A stretch of 33,780 bases of DNA from an uncultured Paracoccaceae bacterium (GTDB lineage Bacteria; Pseudomonadota; Alphaproteobacteria; Rhodobacterales; Rhodobacteraceae): NCBI GenBank assembly GCA_947311485.1, contig CAMZLM010000058.1:1-33780 (forward strand), written 5' to 3'. The translations under genes were made by a program, and so were the position numbers. Positions 7,614 through 16,737 of this stretch are shown one piece after another. The notes below the pieces were generated by a model. It did no database searches and was not told the DNA's origin. It saw only the letters and a program-made list of their open reading frames with translations. The first letter of the stretch is position 1, and each line of letters starts with the position of its first letter.

Positions 7614-8251
7614 CCGTCCGTATCCGCGTTATTATTGCCGATGACCACCCTTTGGTAACCGAAGGCATCAAAGGCATTCTCGAAAGCTTTGACAACATCG
7701 ATGTCATTGCCACTTTGGCCGATGGCAAGCAACTGGTGGATCAATTTGCCTCCCTGAACGCGGATGTAATCCTGCTGGATTTGAACATGCCGGTGCTGAA
7801 CGGTTTGGGGGCCACTGAAATCATGCTGGAACGCTGCCCGGATACCAAAATCCTGATCCTGTCGATGCATGACAGCCCGGAATATATTTCTACCGCGATG
7901 CGTTATGGGGCCAAGGGCTATTTGCTCAAGGATATTCCGATTGACGAAATTGTGGAGGCGATCGAAAAAGTCCACGCTGGCGGAACCTATCTGTGCAACA
8001 GCTGCGCCCAAAAAATCGCCCCGAACCCGGATGGCCGCGAGCCGCTGACCGCGCGGGAACAGACAATTTTACTGGAACTGGCCTCTGGCAAGAGCAACAA
8101 GCAGGTGGCTTTCGACCTCGATATTTCGGTACGCACGGTGGAAACCCACCGCAAAAACATCAAACGCAAGCTGGGTATTTCCACCACCGCCGGCCTGACC
8201 CGTTACGCCATGGAACACGGTGTTTTACAGCGTAATGACGGGTTGCATTAG
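7610..8251 (+). CDS. LuxR/NarL-type response regulator
   Basis: This 213-residue two-domain regulator starts at an ATG overlapping the kinase stop (ATGA), so the two are translationally coupled. The receiver domain (residues 5-120) has the acidic pair Asp11/Asp12, the phospho-acceptor Asp57 in VILLDLNMP, and Lys107 in KGYLLKD. The C-terminal LuxR helix-turn-helix (about 143-205) contains LTAREQTILLELASGKSNKQVA and VRTVETHRKNIKRKL. It should be phosphorylated by the neighbouring kinase and act as a transcription factor. The divergent TRAP operon, with palindromes upstream of dctP, is the likeliest target; this is inferred from context. Confidence 0.92.
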   Translation: MTVRIRVIIADDHPLVTEGIKGILESFDNIDVIATLADGKQLVDQFASLNADVILLDLNMPVLNGLGATEIMLERCPDTKILILSMHDSPEYISTAMRYGAKGYLLKDIPIDEIVEAIEKVHAGGTYLCNSCAQKIAPNPDGREPLTAREQTILLELASGKSNKQVAFDLDISVRTVETHRKNIKRKLGISTTAGLTRYAMEHGVLQRNDGLH

Positions 8252-8273
8252 GACCTGCCCCAAGGACCTGCCC

Positions 8274-10811
8274 CTAATACAACCCGCCGGACGATAGCGA
8301 TCCGAAACTGGCTTTCTTGGGGATTTTTTTGGTCTGTCCGGAGGCCGTTGTCACAACCTGGTCCGCTTCACTTTCCCCACGCCCGAACAATTGCAAATCC
8401 TCGCCCATGGCAAAGCCGCCATCAATAATTCCGTAAACGCCCGGATCCGGCTCTTCGCCTTCGTGGAACAACTCGGCAACCACATCCGGCCCCTTGGCAT
8501 TGTCCGGCAGACGCGCGCCGGAATAGCGGTCGAATTTGTAAAATACCGTATTGGGCGGCACCGGAAAATCAGATGAACCGTAGCGTTTCACAGCGTCTTT
8601 CATAAAGCTGTTGAACACCGGCCCACACATGCTGCCGCCAAAGGCCCCGCGACCGAGGCTCTTGGGGCGGTCATAGCCCATGTAGCAGCCGGCAACCATG
8701 GTCGGCGTAAACCCGATAAACCAGACATCCTTGGCGTCGTTTGTTGTGCCGGTTTTACCCGCAACAGGCACCCCCACATTCACGGCCCGACTGGCAGTGC
8801 CACGTTCGACAACACCGCGCATCATCGAGGTGAGCTGATAGGCGGTCACCGGATCCATAATCCGTTCGCGATTAGACACAATCGGCGGGGCCTCGCCCTC
8901 TGGCAGAGCCGGAAAACGGCAGCCTTCACAGATCCGTTTGTCATGCCGGTACACGGTTTTCCCGCGCCGGTCCTGTACGCGGTCCACCAATGTCGGCTCT
9001 ACCCGCTCGCCGCCATTGGCAAACATCGCATAGGCCGAAATCATCCGGAACAAGGTGGTTTCCTGTGCGCCAAGCGCATTCGCCAGAAATTCACCCATAT
9101 CATCGTAAACCCCGAACCGTTCGGCGTAATCCGCGATCACATTCATGCCCACATCGCGGGCCAAACGGATGGTCATCAGGTTACGGGAATGTTCAATCCC
9201 CAACCGCATCGGTGCCGGACCGTAATAGGTTTGCGACGAGTTTTTGGGCCGCCACAACCCCTGCGGAGTTTGCACCTCGATCGGGGCATCGATGATGATG
9301 GTCGAGGGCGAATACCCGCTGTCCAGCGCGGAGGCATAGACGAACGGCTTGAACGAAGACCCGGGCTGACGCGCGGCCTGGGTTGCGCGGTTGAATACCG
9401 AGTGCTGATAGGAAAATCCGCCCTGCATCGCCAAAACCCGCCCCGTGCGGGTGTCCATCGCCATGAACGCCCCTTGAATTTTGGGGATCTGGCGCAGCGA
9501 CCACCGCACGAATTTTTCTTTCTTGGTCACGGCCCGTACCAGAATAACATCGCCCACAGCCAACAAATCCGATGGTTTCTTGGCGCGTTTACCAGCGCGT
9601 CCATTTTCCTTGAGCGGACGCCATTTCATATCGGACATCGGAATAAAGTGGCCTTTGTCGGTTTCCTCCACCCCTTCAATGCCGATGCGGGCAGCCTTTT
9701 TCGACAAGGACAACACCACAGCCGCATGCCAGCCCGGGATATCGCGCGAGATTTTGACATCCGCAAGCGCGCTGCGCCAGCTGGCCTCCTCCGTCAGCAG
9801 GGCCGGATCGATCTTGGCCGTTGGTCCGCGATAAATCCCCTGCTGCCGGTCGTATTTCTCCAACCCGCGACGCAGGTATTTTGCGCCTTTTGTCTGCAAG
9901 AACGGATCCATGGTCGCGCGGATCGACAGACCGCCACCAAAAAATTCGTCTTCACCAAAATCGCTGGACAACTGGCGCCGGATTTCATCGCTGAAATAAT
10001 CGCGCGGCGGGCGGTTGTTGCGCAAGGACACCATATCTCCGCTTTGCACCGTCAGCAAATCACTGGCGCGCGCCTCGTCGGCCTGTTCCTTGGTGATATA
10101 GCCGTTTTCCATCATTTCCCGCAGCACAAAATTTCGCCGCGCGATGGCTTTTTTCTTTTTGCGCACGGGGTCATAGTTGCTCGGCCCTTTGGGCAAAGAC
10201 GCCAGATAGCCCGCTTCTGCGGGGGTGATCTGTTCCAGATTTTTGCCGAAATAGGTTTCAGCAGCGGCGGTAATCCCGTAAGAATTCTTGCCAAGAAAAA
10301 TTTCGTTCAGGTACAGTTCCAGAATTTGATCTTTGCTCAGCGTGCGTTCCAAGCGGGTCGAGAGAATCAATTCCTTGATTTTACGTTCCAGTTTGCGGTC
10401 GCCAGACAACAAAAAGTTTTTCACCACCTGTTGCGGGATCGTCGATGCCCCGCGCAGGCGCCCGCCCTTGAGCTTGTCAATTACCGCCTTGATAATACCC
10501 GCCGGATCAAAACCTTTGTGGACATAAAAATGCTTGTCTTCCGCGCTGATAAACGCGTGTTTGATCAGGTCCGGAATTTCGTCAATCGGGGTAAAACGGC
10601 GGCGTTCACGGGCGAATTCGTCGACAACCTTGCCTTCAATCGAATAAATCCGGCTGATGGTTTGCGGCTCATAGCTGGCCAGCGCCGCATGGTCCGGCAG
10701 GTCGCGTCCATACATCCAGAACACGCCGCCCAACACCACGGCAACAAACACCGTGCCGATGGTCAACCAGCTAAAAAGAAACCCGAAAAAAGATAATATA
10801 ATCCGCAGCAC
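8274..10811 (-). CDS. mrcA: Penicillin-binding protein 1A (bifunctional peptidoglycan synthase)
   Basis: This class A PBP of 845 residues polymerises lipid II and cross-links the peptides in the periplasm. It has an N-terminal membrane anchor (about 8-34), then a GT51 glycosyltransferase domain with catalytic Glu91 in SAEDKHFY and the GASTIPQQ and RKIKELILSTRLE motifs. After an OB-like insert (about 320-435) comes the transpeptidase domain with Ser485 in SSFK, SRN at 542-544 and KTGT at 686-689. All active-site motifs are intact. The start is a GTG (10811) with AAGGG upstream. It lies 121 bp downstream of amiC on the same strand, probably one operon, and converges on the response regulator gene with 22 bp between stops. 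A 13-bp direct repeat fills that gap. Confidence 0.95.
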   Translation of the reverse strand: MLRIILSFFGFLFSWLTIGTVFVAVVLGGVFWMYGRDLPDHAALASYEPQTISRIYSIEGKVVDEFARERRRFTPIDEIPDLIKHAFISAEDKHFYVHKGFDPAGIIKAVIDKLKGGRLRGASTIPQQVVKNFLLSGDRKLERKIKELILSTRLERTLSKDQILELYLNEIFLGKNSYGITAAAETYFGKNLEQITPAEAGYLASLPKGPSNYDPVRKKKKAIARRNFVLREMMENGYITKEQADEARASDLLTVQSGDMVSLRNNRPPRDYFSDEIRRQLSSDFGEDEFFGGGLSIRATMDPFLQTKGAKYLRRGLEKYDRQQGIYRGPTAKIDPALLTEEASWRSALADVKISRDIPGWHAAVVLSLSKKAARIGIEGVEETDKGHFIPMSDMKWRPLKENGRAGKRAKKPSDLLAVGDVILVRAVTKKEKFVRWSLRQIPKIQGAFMAMDTRTGRVLAMQGGFSYQHSVFNRATQAARQPGSSFKPFVYASALDSGYSPSTIIIDAPIEVQTPQGLWRPKNSSQTYYGPAPMRLGIEHSRNLMTIRLARDVGMNVIADYAERFGVYDDMGEFLANALGAQETTLFRMISAYAMFANGGERVEPTLVDRVQDRRGKTVYRHDKRICEGCRFPALPEGEAPPIVSNRERIMDPVTAYQLTSMMRGVVERGTASRAVNVGVPVAGKTGTTNDAKDVWFIGFTPTMVAGCYMGYDRPKSLGRGAFGGSMCGPVFNSFMKDAVKRYGSSDFPVPPNTVFYKFDRYSGARLPDNAKGPDVVAELFHEGEEPDPGVYGIIDGGFAMGEDLQLFGRGESEADQVVTTASGQTKKIPKKASFGSLSSGGLY

Positions 10812-10932
10812 ACAAACGATCCCTTGTTATCCTGTCACACCCCACATCCGACAGATAGGCCTCCGTATAAAGAGTTGAACCCCCAAGGTCAAAAAAAGAG
10901 TTGGTTTTTGCAGCATTCGGGATTCTTTTGGC

Positions 10933-12159
10933 TTATTGCCGCAAGAGCCGCGCCTGTGCCGCGTCCTCAAATGCCCATGTATCCAGTGCCAACAGCACCC
11001 CGCGGATCACTTTCTGGCGCCAATCATCGGTCAATAGATTGTTCAAATCCGACCGGTTCGACATAAATCCCAGCTCCACCAGCACCGAAGGAATATCCGG
11101 TGCCTTGAGCACGGTAAACCCGGCCGCCAGATGCGGACGTTTGCGAATCCGCCCGATGGATTGACCGATTCCCGACACCAGCATATCCGCCAGCAAGTCC
11201 GACCGCGCGCCGGTTTCCAGCCGCGCCATATCCATTAAAACGCTGGCAATCAGATCATCCTGTTCGCGCAAATCCACCCCCGCCAGCAAATCCCCCCGAT
11301 CATGTTGGCGGGCCAACTGTTCGGCGGCTGTATCCGATGCCTCCTCTGACAGGGTATAGATCGTGGTACCGGTGGCGCGCCCTTCGGACAAAGCATCCGC
11401 ATGAACCGACACAAAAACATCCGCCCCCATCTGGCGCGCAAGAGTAATGCGTTCGGGCAAGGACACAAACGTATCGTCCTCACGGGTCAGTTCGGCCTTG
11501 TAGCGCCCACTGCGAATAAGCGCGTCCTTCAATTCGCGGGCGAATTGCAAAACAAGGTCTTTTTCCTGAAACCCCTCACGGGTTGCCCCGGAATCAATGC
11601 CCCCGTGCCCCGGATCAATCGCCACTACCAATGGGCGATCTCCGATTTGACGGGTTTTGGGTTTAATTCCCTTGTGACCTTTGGGAACAGCCCATTCTTC
11701 GGACTTGAACGCACCGGATGCTTTGGCAAATACCTCGGGCGAAGCCGTTTTCAAGCGCACCGTCAATGCGGCACTGCCCCGAACCTGATCGGTTTTCATT
11801 TCGGCGTAATCAATCACCAGCGGTTCCGGCAGATCAACCACCATCCGCGACCAACCGGGCCGAAAGATGCCATAGCGCAAATCCGCCACTTTTTCGGTCT
11901 GGATCACAGCCGTTTCATCAAATCCCGTCCAGTCGACCTCCTGAAAATCCAGAACCAGCCGCAAAGGTTTGTCCAGTGTAAACAGACGAAACGGCACCGG
12001 CTGCGACAGGGACAATTGCAGATCAATGCCACCATCACCATTTTCCACAATCGCGGACTTTGCCGGATCAACCCGCGCAAGCGCCTGTAATTGCTGCGCA
12101 TTTACCGCCTTCACGGACAGTAAACCAACCAACAAAAACCCAAAAAACCGTACCCACAT
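10933..12159 (-). CDS. amiC: N-acetylmuramoyl-L-alanine amidase, AmiC type
   Basis: A 408-residue periplasmic amidase cleaves the amide bond between MurNAc and the stem peptide during daughter-cell separation. A signal peptide (about 1-21, cleavage after VNA) is followed by an AMIN domain (about 25-150), which targets septal peptidoglycan, and an Amidase_3 domain (about 175-400). The zinc ligands are His185 in DPGHGGID, Glu199 in FQEKDLVL and His253 in SVHADA. The catalytic Glu362 is in VELGFMSN. AGGAGG lies upstream of ATG 12159. The gene is divergent from rne and precedes mrcA on the same strand, an arrangement I associate with Rhodobacterales. Confidence 0.94.
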   Translation of the reverse strand: MWVRFFGFLLVGLLSVKAVNAQQLQALARVDPAKSAIVENGDGGIDLQLSLSQPVPFRLFTLDKPLRLVLDFQEVDWTGFDETAVIQTEKVADLRYGIFRPGWSRMVVDLPEPLVIDYAEMKTDQVRGSAALTVRLKTASPEVFAKASGAFKSEEWAVPKGHKGIKPKTRQIGDRPLVVAIDPGHGGIDSGATREGFQEKDLVLQFARELKDALIRSGRYKAELTREDDTFVSLPERITLARQMGADVFVSVHADALSEGRATGTTIYTLSEEASDTAAEQLARQHDRGDLLAGVDLREQDDLIASVLMDMARLETGARSDLLADMLVSGIGQSIGRIRKRPHLAAGFTVLKAPDIPSVLVELGFMSNRSDLNNLLTDDWRQKVIRGVLLALDTWAFEDAAQARLLRQ

Positions 12160-12225
12160 TTCTGCCCCGCCTCCTTTTCAGAGATCATTTCGCCCAACGA
12201 TCCACACCGGAGTCGTAAAAACTGA

Positions 12226-12254
12226 TTGATATTCCCTAACGTGCCACTTAGAAC
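12226..12254 (+). promoter_or_regulatory. Candidate rne promoter
   Basis: TTGATA (12226-12231) and TAGAAC (12249-12254) are separated by 17 bp, matching sigma-70 consensus at 5/6 and 4/6 positions. The same -10 hexamer appears in the iscR promoter of this window. Initiation near 12261 would leave a leader of about 340 nt before the rne ATG. Confidence 0.45.
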
Positions 12255-12260
12255 CAATTC

Positions 12261-12604
12261 ATGGCAACCGAATTTTTTCGACCGCCACAAACAGTTTCGC
12301 CAGTGCATTCGCGCGATGGGCCAGCATGGTTCAAATCGGGTTAGAGCACCCTGGCAGGCCACTCGGCCACCCCGAATTGCCCAGTGGCGACAAATACGCA
12401 ACGGGCCAGAACGTGGCGTTTTGACACCAAAACGCTGGAGATAACCGCGATGACGCGCGTGAGCAGTTGTAACACCAACATACGGACAGTCCCTTTGACT
12501 GTACCCGTTTTGCGTGCATCGACCATCGCCCTTAACACACACGCAAACTCCTTGATCCCGCCCTTGGGCGCGGGTCGAGCGGATGTGCGTGCAGAAGAGT
12601 ATCA
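12261..12604 (+). promoter_or_regulatory. Long structured 5' leader of rne
   Basis: About 340 nt without a convincing gene precede rne. It contains several hairpins: GCGTTTT (12416-12422) with AAAACGC (12429-12435); ACAGTC (12486-12491) with GACTGT (12497-12502); and a GC-rich stem with one bulge around 12557-12574, just upstream of the AGAAGAG ribosome site. In enterobacteria RNase E limits its own synthesis by cleaving a long structured rne leader. A similar role is plausible here but the sequence is not recognisably the same element. Short reading frames in the stretch show no family resemblance. Confidence 0.4.
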
Positions 12605-15439
12605 ATGCCAAAGAAAATGCTTATCGATGCCACCCACGCGGAAGAGACCCGCGTTGTTGTGGTCGACGGAAACAAAGTTGAAGAATTCGATTTTGAATCA
12701 GAAAACAAACGCCAGCTTGCTGGCAACATCTATCTAGCCAAAATTACGCGGGTTGAACCCTCGTTGCAGGCGGCTTTTGTGGATTACGGCGGAAATCGGC
12801 ACGGTTTTCTGGCCTTTTCGGAAATTCACCCCGACTATTACCAGATCCCTGTGGCAGACCGTGAAAAGCTTCTGAAAGAAGAAGCAGAATACGCCAAAGC
12901 CATGGCCGAAGAAGACGCACGCCGCGAAGAGCGCGAAAAATCCAAACCGCGTCGCCGGTCGCGTCGTGGTGGCAAATCGGAAGCCGCAAAAGCAACCGCC
13001 GACAAGGTCGTCACAAGTGACGTGATCGACCTTGATGGCGATGCCGATACCGGTCTGGTCGATGTGCCGGAAACCAGCCAGCCTGAAATCGCCGCCGCAC
13101 CGGAAACCCCGACACAGGAGGCACCCGTTACCGAGGCCCCCGCCGTATCGGACGAAACACCCGTACAAGAGTCCGCGCCGGTAGAAACCGAAGCCAAAGA
13201 ACCGGAAACCGAAACTCCGGCAACGGAGGTTGCCGCACCGGTAGAAACCGTCGCCGAACCGGAAAACACAGCCGACACGGACGCCACCGAGGAAGAAACC
13301 GAAGTCGAAGACGATTCCGACGATCCGGTTCTGGCCGAAGTCCGCACCGAGGTCCGCCCGCGCAAACCGCGCCCGCGGCGCTACAAGATTCAGGAAGTTG
13401 TCAAAGTACGCCAGATCATGCTGGTGCAGGTTGTCAAAGAAGAACGCGGCAACAAAGGCGCGGCCCTGACCACCTATCTATCGCTGGCCGGTCGTTACTG
13501 TGTCCTGATGCCCAACACCGCGCGTGGCGGCGGCATTTCGCGCAAAATCACCAGCGCCACCGACCGTAAAAAGCTCAAGGAAATTGCCAACGAAATCGAA
13601 GTGCCGGAAGGTGCCGGCCTGATTATCCGCACGGCCGGTGCAAAACGTACAAAAACCGACATCAGGCGCGACTATGAATATTTGCTGCGTCAATGGAGCC
13701 AAATTCGCGAACTGACCCTGAAATCCATTGCGCCGGCAGGGATTTACGAAGAAGGCGACCTGATCAAACGCACCATCCGCGACCTGTTCAATCGGGACAT
13801 CGACGAAGTGCTGGTCGAAGGTCAGGGCGGCTATGAAATCGCCCGCGACTACATGCAGATGCTGATGCCCAACCACGTGGAACGGGTAAAACTGTATCAG
13901 GAATCCATGCCATTGTTTGCCCGCTTCCAAGTGGAAAACTATCTTGACGGTATGTTCAACCCTGTGGTGCAGCTGAAATCCGGCGGCTATATCGTCATCG
14001 GCATCACCGAAGCGCTGGTCGCAATTGATGTGAACTCGGGTAAATCGACCAAAGAAGGCTCGATCGAGGACACCGCCGTGCGCACCAACCTCGAGGCCGC
14101 CGAAGAGGTCGCCCGCCAATTGAAACTGCGCGATCTGGCCGGTTTGATCGTGATCGATTTTATCGACATGGACGAACGCCGCAACAACAGCGCCGTTGAA
14201 AAACGCATGAAGGACCGGTTGAAAAACGACCGCGCCCGCATTCAGGTCGGACGGATTTCCGGCTTTGGCCTGATGGAAATGTCGCGCCAACGTCTGCGCC
14301 CGGGCATGCTCGAAGCCACCACCCAGCCCTGCCCGTCCTGTCACGGCACCGGGCTTGTGCGTTCCGACGACAGCCTTGCACTGGCTGTCCTGCGCGAGCT
14401 GGAGGAAGAAGCCAATCGCAAACGTTCCCGCGAAGTGTTGATCACCGCGCCGGTATCAATTGCCAACTACCTGTTGAACGAAAAACGCGAACATATCGCG
14501 CTGATCGAAGGCCGCACCGGTATGGCCGTGCGCATCATTGCGGACCCGCATTTGATTACGCCGGAATACAAGCTCGAACGGTTCAAAACCACCACGCGCC
14601 GGGTTGCCAAGCTGCCTCAATCCTCTCCTGTCACCATTGACAGTGTGGAGCGTTCCGCCCCTGATGAGGAGGAAACGGTCACAACCACTGTGCAGCCTGT
14701 AAGCGGCGAAGCTGCCGACGAACAGCAGCCCAAAAAGCGGCGCCGCCGGCGGCGGCGGCGGGGTGGCAAAGACCGTGGCGACAAACCAAACGCTGCGTCA
14801 CAAGAGGCCACTACCGCAGAAAATGCCAGCGAAAATGCGCCTGCAGATGCAACAGTAAGCGATGCTGCCGAGCAACCCGCAGCCGAGGAAAAACCCCGCA
14901 AATCACGGACAGCAACCCGTGGTCGGCGCAAGAAAACACCGGAAACGCAGGAAACGCAGGAAGAGACTGCACCGCAGGAGAATTCTCCCGAGGCGGTTGA
15001 CGTTGTCGAACCCCAAGCAGAAGCGGCCCCCGAGGCCGTTGCCGAAGTGGAAGAAACCAAGCCAAAGAAACCGGCACGCAAAACGCGCGCGAAAAAGGTA
15101 GAAAAATCCGAGGATACAACCGAGGAAAAACCAAAGCCTCGCAAGCGGACCCGCAAGAAGAAAGCGGAGGAAACCGAAGCCGGCGCCGCCCCCGCAGCCG
15201 AAGAAGAGAAAAAGCCGGTTAAGCGCAGAAGAACCAAAAAGGCCGTCGCCGAGGAAGCCAAAACCGAAGCCGCCCCTGCGGTAGAGCAACCTGCCCCAAC
15301 ACCGGAACCGGAAACTGCGCCAACGCCTGCACCAGAGCCGGAACCGGTTGCCAAACCACAAGAGCCGGCCCCTACTGCGACCGAGGAACCGGCCAAACCG
15401 AAACGTTCCGGTTGGTGGTCTCGCGCAATAGGAAAATAA
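12605..15439 (+). CDS. rne: Ribonuclease E
   Basis: This 944-residue endoribonuclease cleaves single-stranded A/U-rich RNA for mRNA decay and rRNA and tRNA processing, and scaffolds a degradosome. The S1 domain begins at about residue 39 (GNIYLAKITRVEPSLQAAFVDYG). It is interrupted at about 85-250 by a very acidic, Pro/Glu/Thr-rich insertion and resumes with KIQEVVKVRQIMLVQV (about 260). The catalytic DNase I-like region has Asp475 in AIDVNSGKST and the Asp518/Asp521 pair in VIDFIDMDE, and the zinc-link CPSCHG has Cys576/Cys579. The C-terminal 300 residues are low-complexity, alternating Arg/Lys-rich blocks (KKRRRRRRRRGGKDRG) and acidic Ala/Glu/Pro stretches, as expected for a disordered RNA-binding scaffold. 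The insertion in S1 is known from alphaproteobacterial RNase E. The start at ATG 12605 is supported by AGAAGAG. Confidence 0.96.
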   Translation: MPKKMLIDATHAEETRVVVVDGNKVEEFDFESENKRQLAGNIYLAKITRVEPSLQAAFVDYGGNRHGFLAFSEIHPDYYQIPVADREKLLKEEAEYAKAMAEEDARREEREKSKPRRRSRRGGKSEAAKATADKVVTSDVIDLDGDADTGLVDVPETSQPEIAAAPETPTQEAPVTEAPAVSDETPVQESAPVETEAKEPETETPATEVAAPVETVAEPENTADTDATEEETEVEDDSDDPVLAEVRTEVRPRKPRPRRYKIQEVVKVRQIMLVQVVKEERGNKGAALTTYLSLAGRYCVLMPNTARGGGISRKITSATDRKKLKEIANEIEVPEGAGLIIRTAGAKRTKTDIRRDYEYLLRQWSQIRELTLKSIAPAGIYEEGDLIKRTIRDLFNRDIDEVLVEGQGGYEIARDYMQMLMPNHVERVKLYQESMPLFARFQVENYLDGMFNPVVQLKSGGYIVIGITEALVAIDVNSGKSTKEGSIEDTAVRTNLEAAEEVARQLKLRDLAGLIVIDFIDMDERRNNSAVEKRMKDRLKNDRARIQVGRISGFGLMEMSRQRLRPGMLEATTQPCPSCHGTGLVRSDDSLALAVLRELEEEANRKRSREVLITAPVSIANYLLNEKREHIALIEGRTGMAVRIIADPHLITPEYKLERFKTTTRRVAKLPQSSPVTIDSVERSAPDEEETVTTTVQPVSGEAADEQQPKKRRRRRRRRGGKDRGDKPNAASQEATTAENASENAPADATVSDAAEQPAAEEKPRKSRTATRGRRKKTPETQETQEETAPQENSPEAVDVVEPQAEAAPEAVAEVEETKPKKPARKTRAKKVEKSEDTTEEKPKPRKRTRKKKAEETEAGAAPAAEEEKKPVKRRRTKKAVAEEAKTEAAPAVEQPAPTPEPETAPTPAPEPEPVAKPQEPAPTATEEPAKPKRSGWWSRAIGK

Positions 15440-15459
15440 AACGCGTACAACTCCTTTAC

Positions 15460-15494
15460 AGCCCGGTCCCTGCATTTGGGTCCGGGCTTTTTTT
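15460..15494 (+). terminator. Rho-independent terminator of rne
   Basis: AGCCCGG (15460-15466) pairs with CCGGGCT (15482-15488), with a further CCC/GGG pairing inside, and seven T follow immediately. It lies 20 bp after the rne stop. Confidence 0.9.
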
Positions 15495-15548
15495 ATGCGA
15501 AACGATTGTGCTACACTGAACGCCGTCGCCTTTGATCGGAAATCAGCA

Positions 15549-16649
15549 ATGAATTATCGTGTTTTTCTGGCACTCGTTTTTGTGCTTGCTGCCTGTACAG
15601 GGCGAAATCCGGTGGTTGTTTTTCCGCAGGTAGATGAAAAAAACCACATACAGCAGGTTTTTGTTGCCACCTTGCGTCAGAGGGATCCTGAAACACTGTA
15701 TGGTTCGCGCCGAAATCCACAAATCCAGTATCTGAAAGTGGCCGTTTCCGTGCCGCCAGATCGTAAACCCGGGGAAATTCGCAGCGGCCGGAAACATCCT
15801 GATCCGAACCGCGACTTTGTTATTTCCAATCTGGACCGTTTGGCCAACCAAAAAATATTTCGCAGTAGTCTGCGCCAAAATTTGGCTGCTCGGCAGGGCA
15901 ACAACAGGGAGGTCACAATTTTTGTTCACGGCTATAATAACAGTTTTGCCGACGGCATTTATCGTTCCGCCCAGATGTCAGAGGATTTCCACCTTCCCGG
16001 CCCGATGGTGCATTTTTCATGGCCAAGTGCCGCGCATCCGCTGGGGTACGCCTATGACCGGGACAGTGTTTTATTTGCGCGCGATGGGTTGGAGCAATTG
16101 CTCAGGGATGTGAATGCTGCCGGTCCCCGCCGGATTTTGCTGGTGGGACATTCGCTCGGAACCATGCTGATTATGGAAACCTTGCGCCAAATCGAAATTC
16201 GCAGCCCCGATTGGGCACATAAGTACTTAAGCGGGGTCGTTTTGATTTCCCCCGATATTGATCTGGACCTATTCCAAACTCAGGCGAGCCGTTTCAAAAA
16301 CTTGCCCCAGCCCTTTGCCATTTTTGCCTCGCGCAATGACCGCGCGCTTAAAGTATCCACACGGATCAACGGGAGTAATTCCCGTCTCGGCACAATAACC
16401 GATCCAAATAAATTGGCCAATCTGCCGGTTCTCCTCTTTGATGTCAGCAGCTTTGCCACCGGTGCAGGCACGCGCCATTTCACCCCGGGAACATCGCCTG
16501 CATTGATCAAGTTACTTTCGCGCGGGGTGGAGCTGAACCGGAGTTTTTCAACGGATAAATCTGCCAAAACCGGTTTTTTTCCCGGAACGGTTATACGCGT
16601 TAATAAAGCAACCCAGTTGATTTTATCCCCTGGTGTTGTTGTTCAATAA
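15549..16649 (+). CDS. Predicted lipoprotein alpha/beta hydrolase (DUF900 type)
   Basis: A 366-residue protein is read from ATG 15549, where GGAAA lies upstream and a lipoprotein signal begins. An earlier in-frame ATG at 15495 lies in the rne terminator and is unlikely. The signal MNYRVFLALVFVLAAC has a lipobox with the lipidated Cys at residue 16. The body matches the DUF900 family of alpha/beta hydrolases: VTIFVHGYNNSFADG, WPSAAHPLGYAYDRDS, and the nucleophile elbow GHSLGT (HSLG, Ser as nucleophile). A later Asp in ASRNDRAL and His in TRHFTP could complete the triad. The protein would be anchored in the envelope. Substrate and physiological role are unknown. It is followed by about 90 bp without a gene before the convergent nnr gene. 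Confidence 0.82.
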   Translation: MNYRVFLALVFVLAACTGRNPVVVFPQVDEKNHIQQVFVATLRQRDPETLYGSRRNPQIQYLKVAVSVPPDRKPGEIRSGRKHPDPNRDFVISNLDRLANQKIFRSSLRQNLAARQGNNREVTIFVHGYNNSFADGIYRSAQMSEDFHLPGPMVHFSWPSAAHPLGYAYDRDSVLFARDGLEQLLRDVNAAGPRRILLVGHSLGTMLIMETLRQIEIRSPDWAHKYLSGVVLISPDIDLDLFQTQASRFKNLPQPFAIFASRNDRALKVSTRINGSNSRLGTITDPNKLANLPVLLFDVSSFATGAGTRHFTPGTSPALIKLLSRGVELNRSFSTDKSAKTGFFPGTVIRVNKATQLILSPGVVVQ

Positions 16650-16737
16650 TCCCGTGTTGGAGGGGGCCAAAACCCCAATGCTGTGCACTTTAAAAACAGC
16701 CTTTCCCTGATCCAACGGGACGTTATACCAAGCTACC

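Noticed and set aside
8943-10796. A 617-codon plus-strand frame opposite mrcA
   Set aside because: It is a GC-skew shadow of mrcA; its translation has no recognisable family or signal and mrcA has all catalytic motifs.
14745-14762. GC-rich repeat near the rne 3' half as a CRISPR or structural repeat
   Set aside because: It is the CGG/CGC codon run encoding a poly-arginine tract of RNase E; no spacers or repeat units exist.
13478-15450. Minus-strand frames opposite rne
   Set aside because: They come from the reverse complement of repetitive Glu/Ala/Lys codons in RNase E and read as low-complexity Ser/Ala/Phe sequence.
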